Source: an uncultured Hyphomicrobiales bacterium
Lineage (GTDB): Bacteria > Pseudomonadota > Alphaproteobacteria > Rhizobiales > Xanthobacteraceae
Direction of reading: 5' to 3'
DNA: 62,987 nt
NCBI GenBank assembly: GCA_903878085.1
Contig: CAIRGJ010000033.1
Location: forward strand, 1-62,987
Below, one piece after another: positions 30,336 through 39,019 of this stretch. The first letter of the stretch is position 1. Every line of letters starts with the position of its first letter. Below the pieces are notes generated by a model, which saw only the letters and a program-made list of their open reading frames with translations, searched no databases and had not been told where the DNA came from. Position numbers and translations under genes: made by a program.

Positions 30336-31165
30336 ACGCCGAACAATTCGACACTGCACTGGCCGGCTCGCTCGCCGCCGACCGCGCCGACAGCGAACCG
30401 GCGATGATGGTCGACGTCGAGGGTTTCGAAGGCCCGCTCGATCTGTTGCTCGCTTTAGCGCGCCAGCAGAAGGTCGACCTCGCCAAGATTTCCATTCTGG
30501 CGCTGGCCGACCAGTATCTCGTTTTCGTCGAAGAGGCGCGCAAGCTGCGGCTCGAACTCGCCGCCGATTATCTGGTGATGGCGGCCTGGCTCGCTTATCT
30601 CAAATCGCGGCTGCTGCTGCCGGAAGCAGCTCCCGGCGAGGGGCCTTCCGCCGAGGATATGGCGCTGGCTTTGGCCTATCGGCTGCGCCGTCTCGAGGCG
30701 TTCCGCGAAGTCGCGACGCGGCTGATGAACCGCCCGCAGCTCAACCGCGATATATTCGGACGCGGCGCGCCGGAGCCGATCGCCGAAATCAAGCGGTCGG
30801 AATTCTCGGCGACGCTGTACGATTTGCTGTCGGCCTATTCCAGCCAGCGCCAGCGCACCGTGCTGTCGCGCGTCAGTTTCAAGAAACGCACGGTGTGGTC
30901 GCTCGCCGAAGCGCGCGCCTGCCTGGAGCGCCTGATCGGCCAATCGTCGGACTGGTCGCGCATCGACTCTTATTTGATCAGCTACGTGGTCGAACCGGCG
31001 CTGGCCGCGACCGTGTTCGCGTCGTCGTTTGCCTCGGCGCTCGAACTGGTGCGCGAAGGCCACGCCGAGATTCATCAGAAAGACGCCTTCTCGCCGATCT
31101 ACATGCGCAAGCGTGTCGGCGGGATCGCCAACGCTAGCCTGCATGACGCACAAGAAAACGCATAA
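30332..31165 (+). CDS. scpA: Segregation and condensation protein A
   Basis: Kleisin subunit of the SMC-ScpAB condensin, 277 aa. The N-terminal motif VEGFEGPLDLLLALARQQKVDL is typical, followed by the helix YLVMAAWLAYLKSRLLLP; the C-terminal winged helix is at about 200-265. It is coupled to nagZ by an ATGA overlap and followed 13 bases later by scpB. Confidence 0.96.
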   Translation: MNAEQFDTALAGSLAADRADSEPAMMVDVEGFEGPLDLLLALARQQKVDLAKISILALADQYLVFVEEARKLRLELAADYLVMAAWLAYLKSRLLLPEAAPGEGPSAEDMALALAYRLRRLEAFREVATRLMNRPQLNRDIFGRGAPEPIAEIKRSEFSATLYDLLSAYSSQRQRTVLSRVSFKKRTVWSLAEARACLERLIGQSSDWSRIDSYLISYVVEPALAATVFASSFASALELVREGHAEIHQKDAFSPIYMRKRVGGIANASLHDAQENA

Positions 31166-31178
31166 GGAGACCGGGTCC

Positions 31179-32027
31179 ATGCCGAGCGCGGCCAAAAAGC
31201 TGTCGATCGTTCACAACGACGAGCCGACCAACGACGTGCAGCAAGATGCGCTGCAAGAAGCCTTGCAAGAGGTGATGCAGGAAACGCTGCAGGAGACGCT
31301 GCAAGAGGTGCTGCAGGACGTGCAAGAGTCGCTGCAAGAGACCTTGCAAGAGTCGCTGCAAGACGGTCCGGTCGCGCGGCCGGAAGAACTGCGCCTGCTC
31401 GAGGCGCTGCTATTTGCCGCCGAAGGGCCGCTCGACGAGGCGACGCTCAAGCGTCCGCTGCCGGACGGCGTCGATCTCAAGGCCGCGCTGTCGATGCTGC
31501 AGGCCGAATACGCCACGCGCGGCGTCAATCTGGTGCGCATCGGCAAGAAGTGGACCTTCCGCACCGCCGGCGATCTGTCGTGGCTCCTGACCAAGCAGAC
31601 CATCGAGACGCGCAAGCTGTCGCGCGCCGCCATCGAGACGCTGGCCATCATCGCCTATCACCAGCCGGTGACGCGCGCCGAGATCGAGGACATCCGCGGC
31701 GTGCAGACCGCGACCGGCACGCTCGACGTGCTGCTCAAGACCACCTGGATCCGCCCGCGCGGCCGCCGCAAGGCGCCGGGCCGGCCGATCACCTACGGCA
31801 CCACCGAGGTGTTCCTGTCGCATTTCGGGCTGGAGGAGGTCGGCGATCTGCCGGGGCTCGACGAGCTCAAGGGTGCGGGGTTGTTGGAAGGCAACATGCC
31901 GTCCGGCTTCGGCGTGCCGATGCCGTCCGACGACTCCACGCTGCGCGACGACGAGGAGCCGCTGGAACCTGGCGATCTCGAGCTCGACCTCGGCCTGGCG
32001 CCGCCGGAAGGCCAGACGGAGAAGTGA
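31179..32027 (+). CDS. scpB: Segregation and condensation protein B with N-terminal glutamine-rich repeats
   Basis: Winged-helix partner of ScpA in condensin, 282 aa. The start ATG at 31179 follows AAGGAGA. The core begins near residue 65 (LRLLEALLFAAEGPL) and contains AIIAYHQPVTRAEIEDIRG and GRRKAPGRPITYGTT. Residues about 25-62 form an unusual run of LQEx-type units (ALQE, VMQE, TLQE, SLQE), absent from ordinary ScpB and probably helical. The acidic C-terminal tail is also variable. Confidence 0.94.
   Translation: MPSAAKKLSIVHNDEPTNDVQQDALQEALQEVMQETLQETLQEVLQDVQESLQETLQESLQDGPVARPEELRLLEALLFAAEGPLDEATLKRPLPDGVDLKAALSMLQAEYATRGVNLVRIGKKWTFRTAGDLSWLLTKQTIETRKLSRAAIETLAIIAYHQPVTRAEIEDIRGVQTATGTLDVLLKTTWIRPRGRRKAPGRPITYGTTEVFLSHFGLEEVGDLPGLDELKGAGLLEGNMPSGFGVPMPSDDSTLRDDEEPLEPGDLELDLGLAPPEGQTEK
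31251..31364 (+). repeat. In-frame 12-bp tandem repeats within scpB
   Basis: About nine degenerate units of CTGCAAGAG plus one variable codon encode LQEx repeats. The repeat is in frame with scpB and could expand or contract without frameshift when units are a multiple of three. Confidence 0.75.
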
Positions 32028-32029
32028 CC

Positions 32030-32175
32030 ACCTTTGGTCATCACCGGGCCGGCGCCAACGGGTCCGCGCAAGGCGCGGCCCGATGACAGGCTCCGCGCCG
32101 AGACCCGGTGATCTCGGCCCACGAGTCGAGGTTACTAAGCGGGATGGCCGGGACAAGCCCGGCCATGACAATTGA
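32030..32175. repeat. Palindromic intergenic repeats after scpB
   Basis: The gap between scpB and tatA holds inverted blocks: ATCACCGGG ... CCCGGTGAT, and GGCCGGGACAAGCCCGGCC with ATGACAA. The second block recurs at 38085-38102. Possible terminator or REP-like function; no gene is visible. Confidence 0.6.
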
Positions 32176-32334
32176 AAAGCCGAACTCCGCGCTTTTTCCG
32201 CCCCTTAGCGCTTAACCGCGTCCGGCCAGGGCGCGGTTAAGTCCTTGTTTTTGACAGCTTTGGGGCCTAGTTTCGGGGTGAAACATGGATGGGACGGCGC
32301 TTTAAGGGCGCCGGGACCCGTGGAGGGTAAGCCG

Positions 32335-32571
32335 ATGGGTTCGTTTAGCATTTGGCACTGGATGATCGTGCTGCTGGTGGTCATGGTCATGTTCGGCGGC
32401 CGCGGCAAGATTTCCTCGCTGATGGGCGACTTCGCCCAGGGCATCAAGGCCTTCAAGAAGGGCATGGCGGAGGACGACAAGACCGCCGACGCCAAGCCCG
32501 AGCCGGTCAAGACCATCGAGCCGGCAGCTGCGGCCAAGACCGAAAGCCGCGCCGAGAGCGTCCGCTCTTAA
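32335..32571 (+). CDS. tatA: Sec-independent translocase subunit TatA
   Basis: A 78-aa pore-forming subunit of the Tat system, which exports folded proteins. An N-terminal membrane helix (about 6-20, [16 protein letters not shown]) leads into an amphipathic helix ([20 protein letters not shown]) and an acidic/Ala tail. The ATG at 32335 follows GGAGGG; the longer open frame upstream is not needed. First gene of tatABC. Confidence 0.95.
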   Translation: MGSFSIWHWMIVLLVVMVMFGGRGKISSLMGDFAQGIKAFKKGMAEDDKTADAKPEPVKTIEPAAAAKTESRAESVRS

Positions 32572-32649
32572 ATATCGTGCGCCGGCGTTTCGCGCCTGCA
32601 GGCCCTGGGCCGCAGGCTTTGCCCGGATGCGTTGGAGTTAAATAAGCTC

Positions 32650-33156
32650 ATGTTCGGTCTAGGCTGGGGCGAGATGGTGGTCATCGGCATCGTCGCGCTG
32701 ATCGCGATTGGGCCGAAAGAACTGCCGACGGTCCTGCGCACCATCGGCATGTGGATGGGCAAGGTCCGCCGCATGGCCAACGAATTCCAGGGCCAGTTCC
32801 AGGAAGCGTTGCGCGAGGCCGAACTCACCGACCTCAAGAAACACGCCGACGACATCGCCTCCGACATTTCCAACTTCGATCCGATGAAGGATACGCAGAA
32901 GGAAATGGAGCAGGCCTTTGCCTTCGACGATCCGCTCAAAGACATCAACACCTCGCTCGACGCGCCGGCCGCCACGGCAACGCCCGCCGTGGCCGATGCC
33001 GCGCTGCCGGCGATCGACGTGCCGCTGCCCGACGCGCTGCCGCCGTTGACCGACAAAGATTTCGCGTCCGTCGAGCCGCTGCCGCCGCCGGCAACGCAAG
33101 ATCACGCGCATGAGGTCGTGACCGAGCCCCACGTTAAGAGCGGGACCGGAACGTGA
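32650..33156 (+). CDS. tatB: Sec-independent translocase subunit TatB
   Basis: A 168-aa substrate-receptor subunit with Tat[21 protein letters not shown] is the single membrane helix, followed by the GPKELP turn and a long amphipathic helix, then a Pro/Ala-rich variable tail. I use the ATG at 32650; a TTG at 32632 would add six residues. The stop overlaps the tatC start. Confidence 0.94.
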   Translation: MFGLGWGEMVVIGIVALIAIGPKELPTVLRTIGMWMGKVRRMANEFQGQFQEALREAELTDLKKHADDIASDISNFDPMKDTQKEMEQAFAFDDPLKDINTSLDAPAATATPAVADAALPAIDVPLPDALPPLTDKDFASVEPLPPPATQDHAHEVVTEPHVKSGTGT

Positions 33157-33998
33157 GCCAGGAAGACATCGAGTCGACCAAGGCGCCCTTGATGGAGCAC
33201 CTGATCGAGCTGCGCTCGCGGCTGATCAAGGCGCTGCTTGCCTTCGGCGTGATGTTCGCGATCTGCTTCTTTTTCGCCAAGGATATCTACAACATCCTGG
33301 TCTGGCCTTTCGTGTGGATCGCGGGGCCGGAGAATTCGAAATTCATCTACACCGCGCTGTTGGAATATTTCATCACGCAGTTGAAGCTGGCGATGTTCGG
33401 CGCGGCCTTCCTGTCGTTCCCGGTGGTGGCGTCGCAGATCTATATGTTCGTCGCGCCCGGCCTCTATCGCCACGAGCGCAAGGCTTTCCTGCCGTATCTG
33501 GTGGCGACGCCGTTCTTCTTCGCGCTCGGCGCCACGGTCGTTTATTTCCTGGTGCTGCCGATGCTGGTGCGGTTCTCGCTCGGCATGCAGCAGCCCGGCA
33601 CCGCGAGCGAAGCCTCGATCGCGCTCTTGCCCAAGGTCGGCGAATATCTGTCGCTGATGATGACGCTGGTGCTGGCCTTCGGCGTCGCGTTTCAATTGCC
33701 GGTGATCCTGACGCTGCTCGGACGTATTGGCGTCATCACGTCGCAGCAGCTCAAAGAGAAACGCCGCTACTTCATCGTCGCCGCCTTCATTCTCGCTGCG
33801 GTGCTCACGCCGCCCGACGTCATCAGCCAGATGTCGCTCGCCATACCGCTGCTGATTTTATACGAGGGCTCGATCATCTCGGTGCGCGTCGTCGAGAAGA
33901 CCGCCAAGGCCGAAGCCGAGGCGAAGGAGGCGGCCGCGAAAGCCGCTGCCGACGGCACGCGGCCGCCCGACGACACCGCCGCGAAGCCGGCGGAGTAG
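33153..33998 (+). CDS. tatC: Sec-independent translocase subunit TatC
   Basis: Polytopic receptor for twin-arginine signal peptides, 281 aa with six membrane helices. The signature [16 protein letters not shown] near the N-terminus and the [18 protein letters not shown] loop are typical. It starts with GTG overlapping the tatB stop (GTGA), indicating coupling. The C-terminal tail is Ala/Glu/Lys-rich. Confidence 0.96.
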   Translation: MSQEDIESTKAPLMEHLIELRSRLIKALLAFGVMFAICFFFAKDIYNILVWPFVWIAGPENSKFIYTALLEYFITQLKLAMFGAAFLSFPVVASQIYMFVAPGLYRHERKAFLPYLVATPFFFALGATVVYFLVLPMLVRFSLGMQQPGTASEASIALLPKVGEYLSLMMTLVLAFGVAFQLPVILTLLGRIGVITSQQLKEKRRYFIVAAFILAAVLTPPDVISQMSLAIPLLILYEGSIISVRVVEKTAKAEAEAKEAAAKAAADGTRPPDDTAAKPAE

Positions 33999-34002
33999 CA
34001 AT

Positions 34003-34110
34003 GTGTCGTCCCCGCGAAAGCGGGGACCCATACGCCGCAGCCCATCGATAGCGCACGGCGTATGGGTCCCGGGCCTCCCTCGCTTTGCTCGGTCGCCCAG
34101 GACGACGCGA
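34003..34110. repeat. Palindromic repeat downstream of tatC
   Basis: CCCGCGAAAGCGGGGACCCATACGCC and a later inverted CGGCGTATGGGTCCCGGG form a large imperfect hairpin. Related blocks occur at 20461-20568. It directly precedes the IS element target site. Confidence 0.6.
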
Positions 34111-34134
34111 TACCTCTTGACATTAAATCCTAGG

Positions 34135-34142
34135 ACTATATG
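34135..34142 (+). repeat. Target-site duplication, left copy
   Basis: ACTATATG immediately before the left inverted repeat of the IS element; identical to 36014-36021 after its right end. Eight bases is the usual duplication for IS1595-type elements. Confidence 0.85.
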
Positions 34143-34165
34143 GGCGATTATCCCGTACTTGACTT
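34143..34165 (+). repeat. Left terminal inverted repeat of the IS element
   Basis: Starts GGCGATTATCCCG and ends ACTTGACTT. It pairs with 35991-36013 at 22 of 23 positions; the only mismatch is base 14 (T against G). Confidence 0.9.
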
Positions 34166-34243
34166 TAGGAGAATGACCGCCTACCCCGGCTAGGACAGGG
34201 CAGCTTTGCGTGCTTAAATGGCCCCCACAATCTGGGGGAGAAA

Positions 34244-34573
34244 ATGGGCGAGAACGACAAGAGTGAGGCGGCTCCGGCGGCAATCGCTCCCGAATATCCG
34301 CCGCAGCATTTGCCTGTGGCCTTTGCGGACGGGGTTAAGAGCATTAGTTGGGGTCTTGGCGTCGTTAAGTTCTATTTTCATCGCTACGACCCCGATATGA
34401 ACGCGAAGTTTGATAACCAGGCACAGCCAGTTGCGCAGGTGGTCATGCCGATCGCGGGGTTTTTGCGGACTTCCTTGTTCTTTCAGAGAACAGTAGAAGG
34501 CATGGTCAAGGACGGGACTATCCCGGCAGAATTGATGGCTGAAGTTCAAAAGGCCTCTGCGGGTCCTAAATGA
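34244..34573 (+). CDS. IS passenger protein 1, hypothetical
   Basis: A 109-aa soluble protein with a good GGGGGAG ribosome site. After an Ala/Pro-rich start, the core (about residues 25-95) has alternating strand-like segments and the stretch PVAQVVMPIAGFLRTSLFF. It weakly recalls small DUF3467-like proteins, but I cannot confirm a family. It is inside the insertion sequence, opposite the transposase, and overlaps the next ORF by 4 bases, so both are probably cargo of one transcript. Confidence 0.65.
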   Translation: MGENDKSEAAPAAIAPEYPPQHLPVAFADGVKSISWGLGVVKFYFHRYDPDMNAKFDNQAQPVAQVVMPIAGFLRTSLFFQRTVEGMVKDGTIPAELMAEVQKASAGPK

Positions 34574-35061
34574 TGCCGGTAAGCCGACTCGCAGACTATC
34601 GGCAAGGGTCGAACAAGCCTCGCGGGCTTGCGGCAGGCCAAAAACAGGCCTCGCTGCGATATGCCGTCGATACTGATTGGGACGTTGCGAGCTACAGCGG
34701 GCTTGGCTCTGATGTTGGCGCGATGCCTAAAGCGGAGAGTTCTCAAATGCCGACCGACCAAGAACTATTTGATGCCAAATTGGGCAAGGTGAGCGCAGAG
34801 ACAGATGCGAAGTTTGCTCAGTTGATTGGAAAAATTGACCGCCTATCCGATAATATTTCCGCGATGAAAGATGAGGAAGTTGCAACAAGAGCAGCCGTTA
34901 AAGACGAGGGCACATTAACTCGATATACGATTATCGGGCTGGTAATTGCAGGTCTTGCGGCGCTCTGGGTGACGCAAAGCAATATGCTTGCCTCATTTAC
35001 TGCTGGCATTGCTGTGCATGAGGCGCAAAAGCCATCTACTCCAATTACGCCCCCGAAATAG
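34570..35061 (+). CDS. IS passenger protein 2, hypothetical membrane-anchored coiled coil
   Basis: A 163-aa protein. Residues about 60-115 are predicted coiled coil (heptad-like AKLGKVSAETDAKFAQLIGK), then one membrane segment at about 120-140 (YTIIGLVIAGLAALWV) and a short tail. It starts at an ATG overlapping the previous stop, and its end overlaps the transposase 3' end by 17 bases. No family recognised; its lower GC content matches passenger 1. Confidence 0.6.
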   Translation: MMPVSRLADYRQGSNKPRGLAAGQKQASLRYAVDTDWDVASYSGLGSDVGAMPKAESSQMPTDQELFDAKLGKVSAETDAKFAQLIGKIDRLSDNISAMKDEEVATRAAVKDEGTLTRYTIIGLVIAGLAALWVTQSNMLASFTAGIAVHEAQKPSTPITPPK

Positions 35062-35944
35062 CCGCTCCGAAAATATCGTCGTTGAAGCGGTTATTGTAGC
35101 GGAATTGAAACTCAGCAACGTAGAGCGGCAGATACTTGCGGCTGACTTTGTGGAAGCTACCAACAACGCCGCGCTTGAAGATGCTCCAAAACCCTTCAAT
35201 CGTATTCGTGTGAACCGCACCGACAACGTATTGTTTGGCGGCGTGGTGAACCCGCTCATGCGGATAGTCAGACAAGCCGCCGTAGATGCGGCTTTCGTCG
35301 GTCGCCAGCAGGCTAACCTTGTTGGAGACGCATTCACGCACGAATGCTTCGGCGTCGGTCTTGTTCACCGATTGCAGGACGCGAGCGATGACGTTGCCCT
35401 TACGCTGCATGGCGCCGATGACGGGGACTTTGGTAGTCGGAGCGTGTTTGCCACCGCGCCCGCGCTTGTCCCAATGCTTGTTCTTGTCCTTGCCTCCGAT
35501 GAAAGTCTCATCGACCTCGACAATGCCACCAAGCTTGGTTTCCGGCTCAACGAGCGCGGCGCGGATTTTATGGCACATGCCCCAAGCGGTTTTGTAAGAG
35601 CCAAAGCCCATGAAGCGCATGATCTGTAGCGCGGACATTCCCTTTTTGCTCGTCAGCATCAAGTGAGTGACCTTGAACCAGTCCCGGAGTGGCTTGTTGG
35701 TGTTCTCGAAGATCGTACCGGCGATATGGGAGAAGCGATAGGAGGTCTGCGGCGCGCAAGCGTAGCAGTGCCAATGCCAGCCATCCTTAAGCTCAGTGAC
35801 CTCCGTAGAGCCGCAGCGGGGGCAATGGACGCCATTGGGCCAGCGCCGGGCGATCAAGTAGCGCCCGCAGGCTTCCTCATCGGGGAAAGCAGCCTCGAAT
35901 TGAGCGGCGGTCATTTGGTGGACTGGTTTAGGACGGCGGGCCAT
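35045..35944 (-). CDS. IS1595 family transposase
   Basis: A 299-aa transposase of the ISXO2-like (DDE_Tnp) type. The N-terminal zinc ribbon has Cys at 41, 44, 60 and 63 (CPRCGS ... CYAC). Catalytic acidic residues lie in IVEVDETFIGG, LLATDESRIYGG and HTNTIEGFWSIFK. The ATG at 35944 fits the usual N-terminus; the longer frame upstream runs out of the element. It looks intact. Confidence 0.94.
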   Translation of the reverse strand: MARRPKPVHQMTAAQFEAAFPDEEACGRYLIARRWPNGVHCPRCGSTEVTELKDGWHWHCYACAPQTSYRFSHIAGTIFENTNKPLRDWFKVTHLMLTSKKGMSALQIMRFMGFGSYKTAWGMCHKIRAALVEPETKLGGIVEVDETFIGGKDKNKHWDKRGRGGKHAPTTKVPVIGAMQRKGNVIARVLQSVNKTDAEAFVRECVSNKVSLLATDESRIYGGLSDYPHERVHHAAKQYVVGAVHTNTIEGFWSIFKRGVVGSFHKVSRKYLPLYVAEFQFRYNNRFNDDIFGAAISGA

Positions 35945-35990
35945 CGGTCGCTCCCTGAGCGTGGAATGAAGATAGCGTGCCAAATTCAAT

Positions 35991-36013
35991 AAGTCAAGTC
36001 CGGGATAATCGCC
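35991..36013 (-). repeat. Right terminal inverted repeat of the IS element
   Basis: Reverse complement starts GGCGATTATCCCGG and continues ACTTGACTT, matching the left end at 22 of 23 bases. Confidence 0.9.
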
Positions 36014-36021
36014 ACTATATG
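36014..36021 (+). repeat. Target-site duplication, right copy
   Basis: ACTATATG, identical to 34135-34142. Confidence 0.85.
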
Positions 36022-36119
36022 TTGGAGCCGTCCTGCTCATCGAGGGCGCTGTCATGAGGCGTTGGGATGGTGGAGCAGGGCACGGCGCCCGCGGGTTTGG
36101 AGAAACGCACTCCAGACTC

Positions 36120-36256
36120 CCGGGCGGCGCCGGACCCCGCCCGGGCACACTAGGGTGCCCTGCGAGGAGCTCGCTGACGGCGTGTCCTTCGGGAGACTGG
36201 CCGAAAGCGCGGACCGGACGCCGTAAGACGCCGCGATGGAGCGCCGAGAGGCGCCG
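36120..36256 (-). repeat. 137-bp dispersed repeat, copy A
   Basis: This stretch is the reverse complement, with few differences, of 58831-58966. Shared blocks on the opposite strand include GCGTCTTACGGCGTC, TTTCGGCCAGTCTCCCGAAG and CACCCTAGTGTGCCCGGGCG. Next to it (36257-36280) is a hairpin built on CACACCG/CGGTGTG. No credible protein is encoded. It could be a structured RNA, a MITE-like repeat or a protein-binding array; I do not recognise it. Confidence 0.75.
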
Positions 36257-36615
36257 CACACCGTATTCGGTGTGCGCACTTGCTAAAAGGATGCGCCGAT
36301 CGGCGCTCCATCCCCTCGGCTTGTCCGAGGGGCAGACGAGAAAGGCCCCGCAAATGGGGCAGGGACGACGGCCTACCCGGGGCCGCAAAGAACACGGGCG
36401 CTGACGCGCGCCTATCTTACTTCACCTCCCCCTGGAGGGGGGAGGTCGACGCGCGGTAGCGCGTCGGGAGGGGGTGATCTTTCTTCGCGCCGAGGCTCAC
36501 CCCACCCCGCCGCTTCGCGGCGACCCTCCCCCTCCAGGGGAGGGTGAAGAAAGCAAAAGCTTTGCGTATCGAACCCTTACTTTCCCACCCCCCGAAATCC
36601 GACTAGAACCCGCCC
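36257..36615. other. Non-coding repeat-rich gap before serS
   Basis: After copy A the gap continues without a credible ORF. It contains a large near-perfect inverted repeat: CCTCCCCCTGGAGGG at about 36425 pairs with the CCCTCCCCCTCCAGGGG block at about 36528-36545, with the nested palindrome GACGCGCGGTAGCGCGTC between. The last 60 bases must hold the serS promoter and leader. Confidence 0.6.
36423..36548. repeat. GGAGGGGG-type inverted repeat
   Basis: Two arms rich in CCTCCCC / GGGGAGG at each end with a small palindrome in the middle form a stem-loop of over 120 bases. It is typical of intergenic GC-rich palindromes in Hyphomicrobiales. Confidence 0.65.
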
Positions 36616-37989
36616 ATGTACGACATCAAATGGATTCGAGACCATCCCGACACCTTCGACCGCGGCCTCAAGCGCCGCGGTCTGGAGCCGCTGTCGGCCA
36701 AGCTGATCGCGCTCGACGAGCAGCGCCGCTTAGCGATCACCAAGTCCGAGGTTGCGCAGGCCCGCCGCAACGCCGTGTCGAAGGAAATCGGCCAAGCTAA
36801 AGCGAAGAAGGATGAGACCACGGCCGCCGCATTGATGGCCGAAGTCGCGACCTTAAAGGAGACAATGCCCGCGCTCGACAAGGAGCAGGCCGAATTCGGC
36901 GCGGCGCTCGACAAGGAGCTGGCGCAGATTCCGAACATGCCGCTCGACGAAGTGCCGGATGGCGCCGACGAGCACGGCAATGTCGAAAAGAGCGTCTACG
37001 GCAAGAAGCGCGAATATTCGTTCAAGCCGAAAGAGCATTTCGATCTCGGCGCAGCGCTCGGCATGATGGATTTCGAACTCGCCGCCAAACTCTCCGGCGC
37101 GCGTTTCGTCGTGTTGCAGAAGGGGCTCGCGCGCATGGAACGCGCGCTCGGACAATTTTTCCTCGACACACATACGAGCGAGCAGGGCGGCTACACCGAG
37201 GTCAATCCGCCGTTGATGGTACTCAACGACGTAATGTACGGGACGGCTCAGTTACCTAAATTCGCGGATGACCAATTCCGTGTGAGCAGAGAACGCAATG
37301 CCGAAGAAAAGCAGCAACTGGCTGCTGCTAATATCGGCCCTGAGATAGTCGCGCGGTTTCCAGGAATTAATCAGACATCTAACCTCTGGCTCATCCCCAC
37401 CGCCGAAGTGCCGCTGACCAATCTCGTCCGCGAATCCATCGTCGACGAAAACACGCTGCCGCGGCGTTACACCGCCTGCACGCCGTGCTTCCGCGCCGAA
37501 GCGGGTGCGGCGGGCCGCGATACGCGCGGCATGATCCGCCAGCATCAGTTCACGAAAGTGGAACTGGTCTCGATCACGACGCCGGAAGAGTCCAAAGCCG
37601 AGCATGAGCGCATGCTGGCCTGCGCCGAGGAGGTGCTGAAAAAGCTCGATCTGCACTATCGCGTCATTACGCTGTGCACCGGCGACATGGGATTCGCCTC
37701 GCAGAAGACCTACGACATCGAGGTCTGGCTGCCGGGCCAGAACATGTATCGCGAGATTTCGTCATGCTCGGTGTGCGGCGACTTCCAGGCGCGCCGCATG
37801 AACGCGCGCTATCGCGGCAAGGACGGCAAACCGGCTTTCGTCCACACGCTCAACGGTTCCGGCGTCGCCGTCGGCCGCGCGCTGATTGCGGTGATGGAAA
37901 CCTATCAGCAGGACGACGGCTCGATCCTCGTGCCCGACGTCCTCAAGCCCTATATGGGCGGCGTGACGAAGATCGAGAAGGCGAAGTGA
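36616..37989 (+). CDS. serS: Seryl-tRNA synthetase
   Basis: Class II synthetase charging tRNA-Ser and tRNA-Sec, 457 aa. The N-terminal coiled-coil arm is at about 30-105. Motif 2 appears in [18 protein letters not shown] and [14 protein letters not shown], and motif 3 in [20 protein letters not shown]. Residues about 205-258 (37225-37390) form an insertion relative to E. coli SerRS, between AQLPKFADD and [12 protein letters not shown]. This stretch is AT-richer (61 of 120 bases G+C in 37261-37380, counted by hand). Confidence 0.96.
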   Translation: MYDIKWIRDHPDTFDRGLKRRGLEPLSAKLIALDEQRRLAITKSEVAQARRNAVSKEIGQAKAKKDETTAAALMAEVATLKETMPALDKEQAEFGAALDKELAQIPNMPLDEVPDGADEHGNVEKSVYGKKREYSFKPKEHFDLGAALGMMDFELAAKLSGARFVVLQKGLARMERALGQFFLDTHTSEQGGYTEVNPPLMVLNDVMYGTAQLPKFADDQFRVSRERNAEEKQQLAAANIGPEIVARFPGINQTSNLWLIPTAEVPLTNLVRESIVDENTLPRRYTACTPCFRAEAGAAGRDTRGMIRQHQFTKVELVSITTPEESKAEHERMLACAEEVLKKLDLHYRVITLCTGDMGFASQKTYDIEVWLPGQNMYREISSCSVCGDFQARRMNARYRGKDGKPAFVHTLNGSGVAVGRALIAVMETYQQDDGSILVPDVLKPYMGGVTKIEKAK

Positions 37990-38007
37990 TGCGCGCGTAT
38001 CTATTTC

Positions 38008-38103
38008 GGTTGTCATCGCCGGGCTTGGCCCGGCGATCCCGCTTAGGAGGGCACGGTGCGTCCCTAAGCGAGATGGCCGGGACAAGCCCGGCCATGACAA
38101 GCA
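38008..38103. repeat. Palindromic repeat between serS and surE
   Basis: Two hairpin units: CGCCGGGCTTGGCCCGGCG at about 38018-38036 and GGCCGGGACAAGCCCGGCC at about 38076-38094. The second is the same block as in 32140-32165. Likely REP-like, perhaps with terminator function for serS. Confidence 0.6.
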
Positions 38104-38113
38104 AGGATTTGTA

Positions 38114-38875
38114 ATGCGCATCCTCGTCACCAATGATGACGGCATTCACGCGCCGGGCCTGGAAGTCTGCGAGAAAATCGCGCGCGCTTTGTCCGACGAC
38201 GTCTGGATCGTCGCGCCCGAGACCGATCAGTCCGGCGTGTCGCATTCGCTGTCGCTCAACGATCCGCTGCGCCTGCGCGAAGTCGGCGACAAACACTTTG
38301 CCGTCAAAGGCACGCCGACCGACTGCGTCATCATGGGTGCGCGCCACATCATGAAAGAGATGCCGGACCTGGTGCTGTCCGGCGTTAATCGCGGCCGCAA
38401 CTGCGCCGAGGACGTGACCTATTCCGGCACGGTCGCCGCGGCGCTGGAAGGCACCGTGCTCGGCATCAAGTCGATCGCGCTGTCGCAGGCTTACGCCGCC
38501 GCGAGCGGCCATAAGCCTTATTGGGACACCGCGATTGCGCACGCGCCCGATCTGATCCGCCGCGTGCTCGACGCCGGCATTCCGCGCGACGTGCTGGTCA
38601 ACATCAATTTCCCCGATTGCCCGCCGGCGGACGTTGCCGGCATCGCGGTCGCGGTGCAGGGCAAGCGCGATCAGGAATTGCTGCGCATCGAACCGCGCCG
38701 CGACGGCCGCGGCAATGCGTATTTCTGGATCGCGTTCGGCCGCGGCGGGATTACCGGCGCCGCGCCCGGTTCGGACCTCGCGGCGTTGAACGAAAACCGG
38801 ATTTCGGTGACGCCGCTGCGGCTCGACCTGACCGACGAGCCGTTCCTGACGAAATTGGCGGAGGTGTTGGGGTAG
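38114..38875 (+). CDS. surE: 5'/3'-nucleotidase SurE
   Basis: Metal-dependent nucleotidase of stationary-phase survival, 253 aa. [16 protein letters not shown] carries the DD metal ligands; [16 protein letters not shown] and the [23 protein letters not shown] segment complete the active site. In rhizobial genomes it lies between serS and pcm, as here. Confidence 0.96.
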   Translation: MRILVTNDDGIHAPGLEVCEKIARALSDDVWIVAPETDQSGVSHSLSLNDPLRLREVGDKHFAVKGTPTDCVIMGARHIMKEMPDLVLSGVNRGRNCAEDVTYSGTVAAALEGTVLGIKSIALSQAYAAASGHKPYWDTAIAHAPDLIRRVLDAGIPRDVLVNINFPDCPPADVAGIAVAVQGKRDQELLRIEPRRDGRGNAYFWIAFGRGGITGAAPGSDLAALNENRISVTPLRLDLTDEPFLTKLAEVLG

Positions 38876-38879
38876 ATGC

Positions 38880-39013
38880 CCTTGTCCCGGGCGCAGCGCA
38901 GCGCGCTTGCGGTGCGCTGCAGAACCGGGACCGTATCGAATTCGGAGCTTGGAACGGCCCCGGATCTGCGTCGCATCACTTCGCTACGCTGCCTGCTGCG
39001 ACGCGTCCGGGGA
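38880..39013. repeat. Palindromic repeat between surE and the response regulator
   Basis: Inverted blocks GTCCCGG ... CCGGGAC and CCCCGGA(T) ... (G)TCCGGGG flank short GC-rich sequence. No gene; similar in style to the other intergenic palindromes. Confidence 0.55.
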
Positions 39014-39019
39014 AGGAAG

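Larger units (their letters stand above)
34143..36013. mobile_element. Complete IS1595-type insertion sequence with two passenger genes
   Basis: A 1871-bp element bounded by 23-bp terminal inverted repeats differing at one base and flanked by the 8-bp duplication ACTATATG. It carries a minus-strand DDE-type transposase with zinc ribbon and, on the other strand, two overlapping ORFs of unrelated type. It sits between tatC and serS. All boundaries were read directly; the family is assigned from the transposase. Confidence 0.9.

Noticed and set aside
31251-31364. Possible CRISPR-like or satellite repeat
   Set aside because: Units are 12 bp with no spacers and stay in the scpB frame; they are coding repeats.
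35945-36388. Upstream extension of the transposase frame
   Set aside because: It passes beyond the right inverted repeat into the dispersed repeat region, so it cannot belong to the element.
36054-36404. Proteins encoded in the two 137-bp repeats and flanks
   Set aside because: Frames exist on both strands but are Arg/Pro-rich and not preserved with good starts or codon bias. The repeat is more likely non-coding.
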